From positions 1 through 64,000 of the forward strand of contig DASWWC010000062.1 of the NCBI GenBank assembly GCA_036401055.1: a stretch of DNA of 64,000 nucleotides, in the 5' to 3' direction. This document shows positions 45,247 through 52,955 of this stretch, piece by piece. Position 1 is the stretch's first letter. Each line of letters begins with the position of its first letter. A program made the translations under genes and the position numbers. Source of the DNA: Pelomonas sp036401055 (GTDB lineage: Bacteria > Pseudomonadota > Gammaproteobacteria > Burkholderiales > Burkholderiaceae_C). Under the pieces are notes generated by a model. The model did no database searches. It had not been told where the DNA came from and saw only the letters and a list, made by a program, of their open reading frames with translations.

Positions 45247-45456
45247 TCAGGCGATGAGCAATAGCTCGCGGGCCTGCGCTGCGTACCAGGCGGCTTTCTG
45301 CTGCGCGTAGAAGGCCCGCACGCGCTGCTTTTCTGCCCGCGGGCCGCACTGCTTCTTGATCCGGATCGACCGCCCGTAGAACTCGCGTGCTGAGGCGTAG
45401 GCGCTGGCGGCTGAGCGCTGATAGACCTCGGCCAATGTCTCGTTCGGTTGTCGCAT
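45247..45456 (-). CDS. small helical early/middle phage protein
   Basis: This 69-residue basic, helical protein (VYQRSAASAYASAREFYGRS, Lys/Arg/Gln-rich) is not recognised. It is the last leftward gene before the late-arm promoter element, 22 bases after the next gene upstream, so it belongs to the end of the early or middle operon. Confidence 0.55.
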   Translation of the reverse strand: MRQPNETLAEVYQRSAASAYASAREFYGRSIRIKKQCGPRAEKQRVRAFYAQQKAAWYAAQARELLLIA

Positions 45457-45478
45457 GGGTCAGTTCCGGGGCTTGGAC

Positions 45479-45952
45479 TCAGGCTGCAGCCACGCGATAG
45501 ACCTCGCCGTGGCCGTCGTCGTCGGTGATGGGTTGGTGCGACACCAGCAGGTAGGTGTTGCCGCCACCCTCTGCGACTGCGGTCAGGCCGCCTTCCAGCA
45601 GCCACTCGACCTCGGGGCCGTCGTCGCCGCCCTGGCGAACCACGCCGACGACCTCAACGCCGATGGGGGCGGGCCGCTTGACGCTGGGCACCTGGGCGTC
45701 CGGGAAGAGCTGCTTCCACCGCTCGATCATCAGATCGGTGCCGCCCAAGCACGCGGCCTGGATGACGTTGCGGAGCCGTCCGATCTCGGTCACGTAGTCG
45801 TCGATCCGGCGCAGCTCGACCGCCAGCTTCTCGCGGGCAATCTCCGGCGCGGGGTCTTCAGTTCGGCGCTCCAGACCTTGCTCGAAGAGCGCGTCTCCGT
45901 AGGCGTCGGCGAGCTGGAGCGCCAGCTCTGTGGGCGTGGTGATGTCGGTCAT
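45479..45952 (-). CDS. phage protein of unknown function downstream of mor
   Basis: This is a 157-residue acidic protein: an N-terminal helix with REKLAVELRRIDDYVTEIGR, then a central strand region ending in HQPITDDDGHGEVYRVAAA. No family recognised. It lies 35 bases after mor on the same strand; a middle gene by position. Confidence 0.6.
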   Translation of the reverse strand: MTDITTPTELALQLADAYGDALFEQGLERRTEDPAPEIAREKLAVELRRIDDYVTEIGRLRNVIQAACLGGTDLMIERWKQLFPDAQVPSVKRPAPIGVEVVGVVRQGGDDGPEVEWLLEGGLTAVAEGGGNTYLLVSHQPITDDDGHGEVYRVAAA

Positions 45953-45987
45953 GGATCAGTTCCAAAGGGTGGGAAGGCGGCCGAGGC

Positions 45988-46428
45988 TCAGGCTAGCCCG
46001 GGCAATTGGCCCTGGCGCTTCTCGAACTGCTCGCGCTGCCAGGCGTCCACGATCTGCCGCACGCGCATCTCGGTCAGGTCGTACTCGTGGGCCAGCTCGC
46101 GGTAGTTGTTGCCGCGGAACTTGGCGCACATCTCGTGGTCGCGCACGCTGAGCGCCGCGATCAGCCCCTTGGCGATGTAGATGCCGCCACGGCCGCCCAT
46201 CTCATGCGCCACGTGCTGCAGCTGCGCGAGCACCTGGGTGGCCCACAGCTGCAGCTGCTGCGCCCAGGCGTCGGCCGGTGCCGGCGTGCCTGCGCGCACG
46301 TCGCTCAGCACCAGGGCTTCGTAGAGGCACAGCGCCAGGTCGCGCATGTTGTCGGTCAGGCCGACCGGCAGGCGGACTTCCAGCACGGCCATCTCGGCCG
46401 CGGAGATGAAGCGGCGCGGGGCGTTCAT
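45988..46428 (-). CDS. mor: Mor-family transcription activator
   Basis: This 146-residue activator resembles Mu Mor and C: a dimerising N-terminal helix region, then IYIAKGLIAALSVRDHEM and a C-terminal helix-turn-helix (YRELAHEYDLTEMRVRQIVD). In Mu such proteins bind dyads and switch on middle and late promoters. It is the natural candidate to bind the matching elements at 45.2 and 57.35 kb. ATG 46428 overlaps the gemA stop as ATGA. Confidence 0.85.
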   Translation of the reverse strand: MNAPRRFISAAEMAVLEVRLPVGLTDNMRDLALCLYEALVLSDVRAGTPAPADAWAQQLQLWATQVLAQLQHVAHEMGGRGGIYIAKGLIAALSVRDHEMCAKFRGNNYRELAHEYDLTEMRVRQIVDAWQREQFEKRQGQLPGLA

Positions 46429-47102
46429 GGATGCGCGGCGGCGGCGGGTGCCGCGTCGACCAGGTCGGCAGCCAGGGGCTGGCCAGCGGCGTCGCTGAGC
46501 GCCTGCCAGGCCCACAGGTGCACGTCATAGCCCTGGCCGCGCTGCAGGCAGCCTTGTGCTGAGTCCAGCGCTTTCAGCACCACTGGCATGCGGGCGGGCT
46601 CGGTTTCTGCGCAGAGCTTCTCGCCCAGCGCCTTGATGGCCGCGGGCAGGAAGCGCATGGCCCATTTCTTCATGGTCTCCACCAGCAGGTCCAGCGCCTC
46701 ACCATCGGCCCAGTGCAGGTCGTCCACCTTGGCGATGCGCTTGCAGTAGGCCGCCAGCGCACTTTCGGACGGGTCGCGCACGGCGCCCAGCTGGTGCAGG
46801 AACAGCCACAGCGCGCGCACCTTGCGGGCGGACGGCGTGCTGAGCTGGCGGCGGTCGGGCTGGCGGGGCGCGGCGGGTGCGTCGGTCTTCTTGGCGGCGC
46901 GCACCTTGAAGCCCTTGCTCTTGAGGTGAGCCAACACGGCGTTGAGCTGCTTCAGCTCCATCGACGTGGTGGAGGCGGAGCCGCCGACGTTGGTGAGCAT
47001 CAGGCGGTAGGTGGACTCGTCCATGGCCAGCTCGCGGCGGGCCACGTGGATGATCTTGACCAGGCGGGCGCGCTCGGCGCGGAGGGTGGTTTTGAAGGCC
47101 AT
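46425..47102 (-). CDS. gemA: GemA-like early regulatory protein
   Basis: This 225-residue protein matches Mu GemA (DUF1018): LVKIIHVARRELAMDESTYR, NVGGSASTTSMELKQLNAVL near the N-terminus and QLGAVRDPSESALAAYCKRI in the middle. Mu GemA affects host gene expression and DNA supercoiling. The C-terminal 60 residues are less typical. It lies directly before mor, as in Mu. Confidence 0.85.
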   Translation of the reverse strand: MAFKTTLRAERARLVKIIHVARRELAMDESTYRLMLTNVGGSASTTSMELKQLNAVLAHLKSKGFKVRAAKKTDAPAAPRQPDRRQLSTPSARKVRALWLFLHQLGAVRDPSESALAAYCKRIAKVDDLHWADGEALDLLVETMKKWAMRFLPAAIKALGEKLCAETEPARMPVVLKALDSAQGCLQRGQGYDVHLWAWQALSDAAGQPLAADLVDAAPAAAAHP

Positions 47103-47106
47103 GGTG

Positions 47107-47313
47107 CTACGCGGGCTGTGAGCCGTCGGCGGGCGTGGTGGCCCCGAGCGCCTGGGCGGAGGTTTCGGAACGATTTGGAACGCGTTCTGGCGCCTTGGCG
47201 GGCGGTTCGGCCGACTCGACGAGGTTGAGCAGCAGCCCGGTGAGCGCCTGGGCGTGCGATCCGGTCAGACGGACGACGGTGCCGTGGCGGAGCTGGCGGA
47301 TGGTGATGGTCAT
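47107..47313 (-). CDS. small early phage protein
   Basis: This 68-residue protein (MTITIRQLRHGTVVRLTGSH then a Leu-rich helix and a polar Pro/Ala tail) is not recognised. ATG 47313 overlaps the stop of the upstream gene by four bases; it is 4 bases before gemA. Confidence 0.6.
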   Translation of the reverse strand: MTITIRQLRHGTVVRLTGSHAQALTGLLLNLVESAEPPAKAPERVPNRSETSAQALGATTPADGSQPA

Positions 47314-47690
47314 GCCTGCGGCCCCTTCGGGTCGGCCCAGTACCTGGGCGCCGCCACCGTGCCGCCGCTCTCGCAGCCAATCCAGCTTTCGCCGTCCCAG
47401 TAGCCGCACCACACGTCCTCGGCGTCGATGCAGACCACGGTCAGCTCGGCGTCGGGCTTGGTGAGCTTGGCGTCGTGCCAGTCCAGCATCTCGCCGCTCC
47501 AGGCACGGCGGGCCAGCTGGACCATCAGCGTGGAGCGCAGCAACTCCACCGGCCGCCCTTCGGCTTCGGCCTGGGCCGCGGTGAGCAGGTCGAAGCTCTC
47601 AGAGCCAAAGCCCAGCAGGAAGCCCAGGCGCGGATCCTGCAGCATGCGGCTGAGCACGTGGCGCACGGCCTTGTCCGCGGCGGCGCTCAC
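47310..47690 (-). CDS. early phage protein, GTG start
   Basis: This is a 126-residue protein with a helical N-terminus (AVRHVLSRMLQDPRLGFLLG) and aromatic C-terminus (DVWCGYWDGESWIGCE). GTG 47690 was chosen because it overlaps the upstream stop as GTGA; the frame remains open upstream but lacks a better start. No family recognised. Confidence 0.6.
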   Translation of the reverse strand: MSAAADKAVRHVLSRMLQDPRLGFLLGFGSESFDLLTAAQAEAEGRPVELLRSTLMVQLARRAWSGEMLDWHDAKLTKPDAELTVVCIDAEDVWCGYWDGESWIGCESGGTVAAPRYWADPKGPQA

Positions 47691-47947
47691 TGAAGCAGCT
47701 CCAGCTCGAACACCTGCTGCCCCTGCTCGCTGGCCACCAGCAGGAGCTTCCACCCGCCGCGCGGGTGCAGCTTGGCCGCAAGCGCCGAGGCGGCCGACAG
47801 GTAGCTGCAGGTGGAGCTGGCGCGCTGGCCATGCACGGTGGTGGTCGTGTAGGCGCCATTCCGGTCACGCACGGTGAACATGGTTTTCGTGGCGCCGCCT
47901 GGCGGCTTCGGAAGTTCGCGGTGAAGGTGAACGGTGTGTGCTGCCAT
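47687..47947 (-). CDS. small early phage protein
   Basis: This is an 86-residue protein: two beta-type stretches (TMFTVRDRNGAYTTTTVHGQ and GGWKLLLVASEQGQQVFELE) around a helix STCSYLSAASALAAKL. Not recognised. The 103 bases upstream hold a perfect 10-base hairpin (47968-47993) but no gene. Confidence 0.6.
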   Translation of the reverse strand: MAAHTVHLHRELPKPPGGATKTMFTVRDRNGAYTTTTVHGQRASSTCSYLSAASALAAKLHPRGGWKLLLVASEQGQQVFELELLQ

Positions 47948-48050
47948 GACGGCGCTCCTGTGGCTTGTTCAAGCCGCCACGCAGCGGCTTGAAAAAGCCC
48001 CGGCCGTACTGCGCCGGGAAAGTCGGGTGCAACGCCCGATCAGGGAGAAA

Positions 48051-48248
48051 TCAAACGTCGAGCGGGCCGATCTGGATGAGCGGCTGCGGCTCGGCAGGGG
48101 CGAGTTCCGCGCGGGTCTCCAACGCATGGAGCGCGTAGGCGAGAGCGAGCGATGCGTGGTTGTCACTGATGCCCGCGGCTTCCCTGTGCAAGCGGAACTC
48201 GCGGGGCGTCATGGGCTGCGCGCCTTCGTCGTCGAAGTGCCCGCTCAT
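48051..48248 (-). CDS. small early phage protein
   Basis: This 65-residue protein contains TPREFRLHREAAGISDNHAS and a following Ala-rich helix, which could be a small helix-turn-helix, though too short to be sure. Its ATG overlaps the upstream stop by four bases, so it belongs to the early operon. Confidence 0.55.
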   Translation of the reverse strand: MSGHFDDEGAQPMTPREFRLHREAAGISDNHASLALAYALHALETRAELAPAEPQPLIQIGPLDV

Positions 48249-48457
48249 GCCTTCACACCCTCCGGCTCGCGGCGGCGGTCCGCTTCGTACTTGGTGCAGA
48301 CGGCATACGGGCCGACCATGAAGCCGCCGACCATGCAGCGCAGGCCGTCGCGGCCGTAGTACTCCCGCGTCTCGCGGTTGCGGCAGTTGCCGCAGCGCTC
48401 GCGCTCACTGCTGGTCTTGAAGCCCATCGTGCGCTGGGCGACTTCGATGCTGCTCAT
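48245..48457 (-). CDS. small Cys-rich early protein
   Basis: This is a 70-residue protein with a CGNC pair and two further Cys (LRCMVGG, AVCTKYE), spaced as in a small zinc-binding or Fe-S protein. Function unknown; translationally coupled on both sides. Confidence 0.6.
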   Translation of the reverse strand: MSSIEVAQRTMGFKTSSERERCGNCRNRETREYYGRDGLRCMVGGFMVGPYAVCTKYEADRRREPEGVKA

Positions 48458-48900
48458 GCGAACTCCTTGGCGTAGGTGACGCCGTCGCGCAGTGGGCGCT
48501 TGTTGCACCAGGCCAGCCAGGCCGACAGGGCGTCGCCCTTGGCCTCCTGGGTCTCTGCCTCGGGCACGCCAGGCACCAGCAGGAGGCCCTCGCTGGCGCC
48601 CATGCCATGGCGCGCCACGATCTGCAGCTGGGGCTTCAGCGCGTGCTTGGGGCCGCGGGCGATCTCGATGGCGCCGCCGCCGGGGCCATCGGCAGGCAGC
48701 ACGTCGCCGATCTCGATCAGGCCGCTGGCCCAGCACCAGGCCACTTGCTCGCGCAGGTCGTAGTAGGACTCGCCGCGGCACTTGGGGCACACCAGCACGT
48801 TGAGGCCGTGGCTGCCGCGCGTGGATGGCTTCTGCACCCGCTCGGACTCCAGGTGCTCGAAGCGGCAGCGGCAGCACTTGACGGGGATGTCGGCCATCAC
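48454..48900 (-). CDS. early protein with zinc-ribbon N-terminus
   Basis: This is a 148-residue protein. CCRCRFEH and VCPKCRGESYYD form a likely zinc ribbon in the first 45 residues. The remainder has ARGPKHALKPQLQIVARHGM and a C-terminal helix around AWLAWCNKR. No family recognised; a DNA- or RNA-binding role is possible. It overlaps the gam stop and the next start by four bases each. Confidence 0.6.
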   Translation of the reverse strand: MMADIPVKCCRCRFEHLESERVQKPSTRGSHGLNVLVCPKCRGESYYDLREQVAWCWASGLIEIGDVLPADGPGGGAIEIARGPKHALKPQLQIVARHGMGASEGLLLVPGVPEAETQEAKGDALSAWLAWCNKRPLRDGVTYAKEFA

Positions 48901-49430
48901 GCTTGCTCCTGATCGTCGTCGGCGCCCACGGCGTCCTTGAGCAGCGCGTCGACCAGCTTGTCGACCTCGCTGTCCACAGGCTTGACGACGACCTGGTCGC
49001 CGGCGTCGGTGATGGAGATGCCCAGCTTCTTCAGGTCGGCGCCGTCGAGCTGGGCCAGGGCGTCCTTCACCGGCGTCTCCTTGGTGGCGATCAGCAGGTC
49101 GGCCTGGTCGGGCAGGTGCTTCTTGATGCGGGCGAGCACGGCGGCCACGTCAGGGATGTTCAGCACGCCCTTGCCCTTCTGGAAGCCCACCTTCACGCCG
49201 TTGAAGACGCGGGTGCGAGGCTTGGCGAAGGTGCCGGGGCTGGCCTTCACCAGCTCGCGCAGCTCGGCCTCGGCCTCGGCGGCTTTGTTCAGCGCGCGCT
49301 TGATGCCGGCGATGTGCTGGCGGCGCAGCTGGGTCATGCCGTCGTTCAGCGCCGTGACGCGCTCGGCCAGCAGCGCGCGCGCGGCGGCGAAGGCGTCGGC
49401 CTGCTTGGAGATGGAGTCGAGATCGGACAT
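48897..49430 (-). CDS. gam: Gam-like host-nuclease inhibitor
   Basis: This 177-residue protein of the Mu Gam family binds DNA ends and protects linear phage DNA from RecBCD-type exonucleases; it is related to Ku. A long N-terminal helix (RRQHIAGIKRALNKAAEAEA), the conserved strand VFNGVKVGFQKGKGVLNIPD and C-terminal VKPVDSEVDKLVDALL are visible. It lies 19 bases downstream of a small early gene in the transposition operon. Confidence 0.85.
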   Translation of the reverse strand: MSDLDSISKQADAFAAARALLAERVTALNDGMTQLRRQHIAGIKRALNKAAEAEAELRELVKASPGTFAKPRTRVFNGVKVGFQKGKGVLNIPDVAAVLARIKKHLPDQADLLIATKETPVKDALAQLDGADLKKLGISITDAGDQVVVKPVDSEVDKLVDALLKDAVGADDDQEQA

Positions 49431-49449
49431 GCGGGTCTCCTGTGGTGGG

Positions 49450-49680
49450 TCAGTGCTTGCCAAGGGCTGCCGCCCGTTGGTCGAGATCTGCGGCGATGAG
49501 CCGCAGGGCGTTGGCGGTTCGGCGGGCCAGCTCGGCGTCGTCGAACGCCATGGCGGTCAGGTAGGTCAAGGCCCCGCCGATGGCGATGGGCACGGGCAGA
49601 TTCGGCGGCGTGAGGCACACCAGGCGGCGGGCGTAGGCCGAGGCGCGCTTGGGGTCGACGGCGTAGGGGTCGGCGCTCAT
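49450..49680 (-). CDS. small early phage protein
   Basis: This 76-residue protein is mainly helical (RRTANALRLIAADLDQRAAA) with a hydrophobic middle PIAIGGALTYLTAMAF. Not recognised. ATG 49680 overlaps the preceding stop. Confidence 0.55.
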   Translation of the reverse strand: MSADPYAVDPKRASAYARRLVCLTPPNLPVPIAIGGALTYLTAMAFDDAELARRTANALRLIAADLDQRAAALGKH

Positions 49681-49826
49681 GGCAACAGGCCCTCCAGCAG
49701 CGGCCAGGCCACGGTGGCGCAGGCCAGGGCCATGACCAGGCAGACGACCAGCACGCCGGTGCGGTTGCGGCGCGGGCGGCTGGCGGCCTCGATCACGCCG
49801 GGTGCGAAGTGGTGCGAGGGCTTCAT
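49677..49826 (-). CDS. small early membrane protein
   Basis: This 49-residue protein has a basic N-terminus (RPRRNR) and a single helix VLVVCLVMALACATVAWPLL. It could insert in the inner membrane with a cytoplasmic N-terminus. Overlaps its neighbours by four bases on each side. Function unknown. Confidence 0.5.
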   Translation of the reverse strand: MKPSHHFAPGVIEAASRPRRNRTGVLVVCLVMALACATVAWPLLEGLLP

Positions 49827-49972
49827 GTGCTGACCCTCTGCGCCGAGATGCGCCGGGCCGTGGGGAACATGGCGGCTGCGGCCAGCACGGCGTCCACACC
49901 GTGGGCGTACAGGCCGTGATGCTCGCCCTTGGAGCCGTCCGGCATGGTGATGGTGACGAGGTAGGCGCGCAC
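49823..49972 (-). CDS. tiny early phage protein, GTG start
   Basis: This 49-residue frame reads MRAYLVTITMPDGSKGEHHG, then LYAHGVDAVLAAAAMFPTA and a basic end. The pattern of two strands and a helix, with HHGLYAHG, recalls small proteins found next to transposition genes in Mu-like phages. It fills the gap between the ATPase gene (3 bases) and the membrane peptide (ATGA overlap). Confidence 0.6.
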   Translation of the reverse strand: MRAYLVTITMPDGSKGEHHGLYAHGVDAVLAAAAMFPTARRISAQRVST

Positions 49973-49975
49973 GGC

Positions 49976-51187
49976 TCAGCACCCCGCGATGACCTGGGCG
50001 TCGACCTTGGGCCAGGCCGCCTTGGCCGCCGCGTTCATGGCGCGGGCCACCAAGTTGTTGACCACCAGTGGGTGGCAGATGCTGCGGGCGTCGGTCAGCT
50101 TGCCGCCGCGCGGCACGTGCACCAGGCGCGCGCGGATGGCATCCATGGCGTCGGCCGCGAACACGTCTTCGAACTTCAGGTCGAACCGCGCGAACTTGTG
50201 GCGCAGGTAGCCCTCCAGCTCGGCATCCAGCGGCGGCAGCTCGATCAGCTCGCAGCGCTGCATGACCTCGCGCACCTCGGGGTTCTGGCTGTTCAGGCGG
50301 TCGCGCAATTCCGGTTGGGCGATCAGCGCCACACCGATCAGGCGCTGCATGCCGTCCTTCAGTTCCAGGAAGCGCTTGAGGTGCTTCAGCGTGGCGGTGG
50401 GCATGCAGTGGGCCTCTTCCATCAGCAGCAGGTGGCGGCGGCCGGCGCGGCGGCTGGCCTTGAGCAGCTGGTGGACCTGCGCAAAGCGGGCCTCGGGGCT
50501 GCTCTTGACCTTGAGCTGCGGGTCCAGCATGGCGGCGATGGCCTCGGCGATGTGGCTGGCCTTGAGGGTCTTGCCCTTGCTGTCGTTCTGCTCCATGGCC
50601 AACACGTAGGGCCGGATGACGACGATCTCGCGGCTCTCGGCCTTGATGCGCTCTTCCAGGTCTTCGGCCAGCGTGCTCTTGCCGGCGCCGCTCTCGCCGA
50701 CCACGGCCAGGAAGCCGTGGTGGTTGGCGCAGTCCATCAGCGTGGCGCGCACGTAGCGGACGCTGGGCGTCTGGAACACGTCGTCCGGCGTCTGCACGTC
50801 GTCCACGAAGGGGCTGCGGGGCAGACCGAAGTGCTGGCGGGCTTCCAGGGTGAGCGATTGGTTCTGCAGTAGCATCATGGCGAGGTCCTCCGGTTCGGGT
50901 TCGGTTTGGGCTTGGGGATCGGCCTCGGTGCGTTGCCGCGCATCGGGGCCTTCTTGTTTCTGCGCGGGCGCAGGGGTCTTGGGATCGATGTAGAGCTGCA
51001 GGAGCTGGTCGGCGTTGGCGCCGGCCTGGCGCAGCAGCTGGTCCAGGCGGCTGCGCAGTTGCACGCGCTGCCGAACAGGCCACTCGCCACGCACCAGGCG
51101 GCTGACGGTGGCCTTGCCGAGGTTGAGCGCGCGGGCCACGTCGGCCTGGCTGACGCCGAGCTGGGTCAGAACGGCGTCGATGCTCAT
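49976..51187 (-). CDS. AAA ATPase, transposition target protein (Mu B-like)
   Basis: This is a 403-residue ATPase. An N-terminal helix-turn-helix (residues 8-35, GVSQADVARALNLGKATVSR) is followed by a Walker A GESGAGKS at 164-171 and a Walker B HLLLMEEAH at 252-260. As in Mu B, it should polymerise on target DNA, stimulate the transposase and confer target immunity. It overlaps the transposase stop by ATGA. The linker around residues 70-100 is rich in Glu, Gln and Pro. Confidence 0.9.
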   Translation of the reverse strand: MSIDAVLTQLGVSQADVARALNLGKATVSRLVRGEWPVRQRVQLRSRLDQLLRQAGANADQLLQLYIDPKTPAPAQKQEGPDARQRTEADPQAQTEPEPEDLAMMLLQNQSLTLEARQHFGLPRSPFVDDVQTPDDVFQTPSVRYVRATLMDCANHHGFLAVVGESGAGKSTLAEDLEERIKAESREIVVIRPYVLAMEQNDSKGKTLKASHIAEAIAAMLDPQLKVKSSPEARFAQVHQLLKASRRAGRRHLLLMEEAHCMPTATLKHLKRFLELKDGMQRLIGVALIAQPELRDRLNSQNPEVREVMQRCELIELPPLDAELEGYLRHKFARFDLKFEDVFAADAMDAIRARLVHVPRGGKLTDARSICHPLVVNNLVARAMNAAAKAAWPKVDAQVIAGC

Positions 51188-52950
51188 GCGCCACCTCCGG
51201 CGACGACGCGCAGCTGGGCTCGCACCTGCAGGCGTTCGGCCAGCGCGTCGAGCTGGTCTTCAGGCACGCCGTCGGGGTGCCAGGTGCGCACCTGGGCGTT
51301 GCGCTCGGCCGTCATGGCCACGCCGCGGCGCACCAGTTCGCCGGCCACCTCGAACAGGGTGAGCACGCGGGCCGGGGCGGCCTGGGTGATGACGGTGGGC
51401 TGCAGCTCGGTGCCGCGGCGCGGCAGGAAGGTGCGCTCGGGCGCCTGCTCGATGGGCTTGTAGGGGTCGATGCGGCCACCGAAAGGCACGGCCTTGGCCT
51501 TCTTGCGGGCCTCGGCCTCGGCGTTGGTGTCGGCGGCGTAGGCGAAGCGCTCGACAGCCTTGCGGTTGGTGTCGAGCTGGGTGTCGGCCGGGCGGCGGTA
51601 GTCTTCGCCGATGACGTTGGCGTCCTCGCGGAAGCCGTTCTCGTCGCGCTGCACCAGGGGCACGGTGTGCAGCAGTTCGTTGCCGTCGCCGTCCACGCTC
51701 ACGATGCTGGCGGTGTCGGGCGCGTAGGGGCTGTGGGTGACCTGCAGCTTCTCGCCCACCATCACGCCGGGCACGGCGCGCACGTCGAATTCGCGGCCCT
51801 TGAACTGCACGGTCAGGGTGTCGCTGACGACGCGCGACTCGGGCTCGTGCGTGAGCAGCTCGCGGCACAGCTCGGGCGCGGGCGCCAGGCGCAGCTGCTC
51901 GGCGGTGATGCTCATCCACGCTTCGGCCCGCGTGCGGCCGTGGCGGCTGTGCACCTTGTGGGCGTTGTACCAATCGGCCCAGCGCCGGGCCTGGGCGTTC
52001 AGCTCGTCCAGGTTGGCCACGGGCATGAGGCGCAGCGCGGGCTCGAAGCTGCGCTCGATGATGTCGCGCGCCTTCTCGACCTGGCCGGTGGCTCGGGCGT
52101 TGCCCGGCGCGTGGGCGATGAGCTTGACCTGCAGGCGGCGCGCCAGGTTCTTGAACAGGCCGCTGGTGTTGGCGCTGCCCATGTCCATCATGAGGATGAA
52201 CGGCACGCCGTGGATGACCGCACGCGGCTGGATGAACTCGATGAAGCTGTCGGCCAGGTTGGTGCCGCTCTCGGCGCCCATGACGTAGTTCAGCAGCAGG
52301 CCGCCGCTGGTGTGGTCGGTGGCCTCGTAGCTCCAGACGCGGTCCTGCTCGATGGACTTGAGGTTGGCGGGCTTGTTCTTGTAGAAGCGCTCGCGCTCCA
52401 TGACCTGCAGGCCGGCCTCGCGCTCGCTCTCGGCGTGCAGGTAGTACAGGACGCACATGCTGGCGTCGATCTGCCAGACGTGGTTGGGGTGCAGGCTCTT
52501 CAGCTCGACGGCCGGCGTGGGGCGGCTGAGCTGGTCGGGGTGCATGCCGTGGTGGCGCAGGCCGCGGTAGATGGCGCTGTCGGACAGCGGGCGCAGCTCT
52601 CCGGATGCGGGGTCGGTGAACTCGGCGCGGATCTCGCCGTTGGCGCGCAGGATGTCCACGGCCTGGCCGATGGACAGCAGGCGCTTGTGGTTCTTGCGCT
52701 GGCTGGTGACCAGCAGCGCGGCAATGGCGGTGGCTTCGGCCAGCGTGAGCGAGATGGCGCCGGCATCGGAGCGTTGCTTGCGGGTGGGCTTCATGGCGAC
52801 CTTGGCGAGGTGGCGGTGCAGCGTGGCGGGGCTGATGCCCAGCTCCGCGCAGGCCGCGGTGTAGATGGCGCCCTTGCCGCCGGGCCCGGCCGCGGCGGCG
52901 GCCTGGGCCACTTCGGCCAGGCGGGCGGTGACGGTGGCGTTGAGCGCCAT
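51184..52950 (-). CDS. DDE transposase (Mu A-like)
   Basis: This is a 588-residue transposase that integrates and replicates the phage. The catalytic core has D162 (WQIDASMC), D256 (MMDMGSAN) and E292 (GQVEKARD), a D-D-35-E layout of the retroviral integrase fold. A helix-turn-helix precedes it (SPATLHRHLAKVAMKPTRKQ) and a beta-barrel domain follows (VQFKGREFDVRAVPG). The C-terminal 100 residues, basic then Pro/Ala, should contact the ATPase. ATG 52950 was chosen because upstream sequence is antisense to other reading. Confidence 0.92.
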   Translation of the reverse strand: MALNATVTARLAEVAQAAAAAGPGGKGAIYTAACAELGISPATLHRHLAKVAMKPTRKQRSDAGAISLTLAEATAIAALLVTSQRKNHKRLLSIGQAVDILRANGEIRAEFTDPASGELRPLSDSAIYRGLRHHGMHPDQLSRPTPAVELKSLHPNHVWQIDASMCVLYYLHAESEREAGLQVMERERFYKNKPANLKSIEQDRVWSYEATDHTSGGLLLNYVMGAESGTNLADSFIEFIQPRAVIHGVPFILMMDMGSANTSGLFKNLARRLQVKLIAHAPGNARATGQVEKARDIIERSFEPALRLMPVANLDELNAQARRWADWYNAHKVHSRHGRTRAEAWMSITAEQLRLAPAPELCRELLTHEPESRVVSDTLTVQFKGREFDVRAVPGVMVGEKLQVTHSPYAPDTASIVSVDGDGNELLHTVPLVQRDENGFREDANVIGEDYRRPADTQLDTNRKAVERFAYAADTNAEAEARKKAKAVPFGGRIDPYKPIEQAPERTFLPRRGTELQPTVITQAAPARVLTLFEVAGELVRRGVAMTAERNAQVRTWHPDGVPEDQLDALAERLQVRAQLRVVAGGGA

Positions 52951-52955
52951 GGCGT

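Noticed and set aside
47968..47993. Perfect 10-base hairpin TTCAAGCCGC/GCGGCTTGAA as a terminator
   Set aside because: It lies in the middle of the early operon and has no T tract on the minus strand; noted only as a hairpin.
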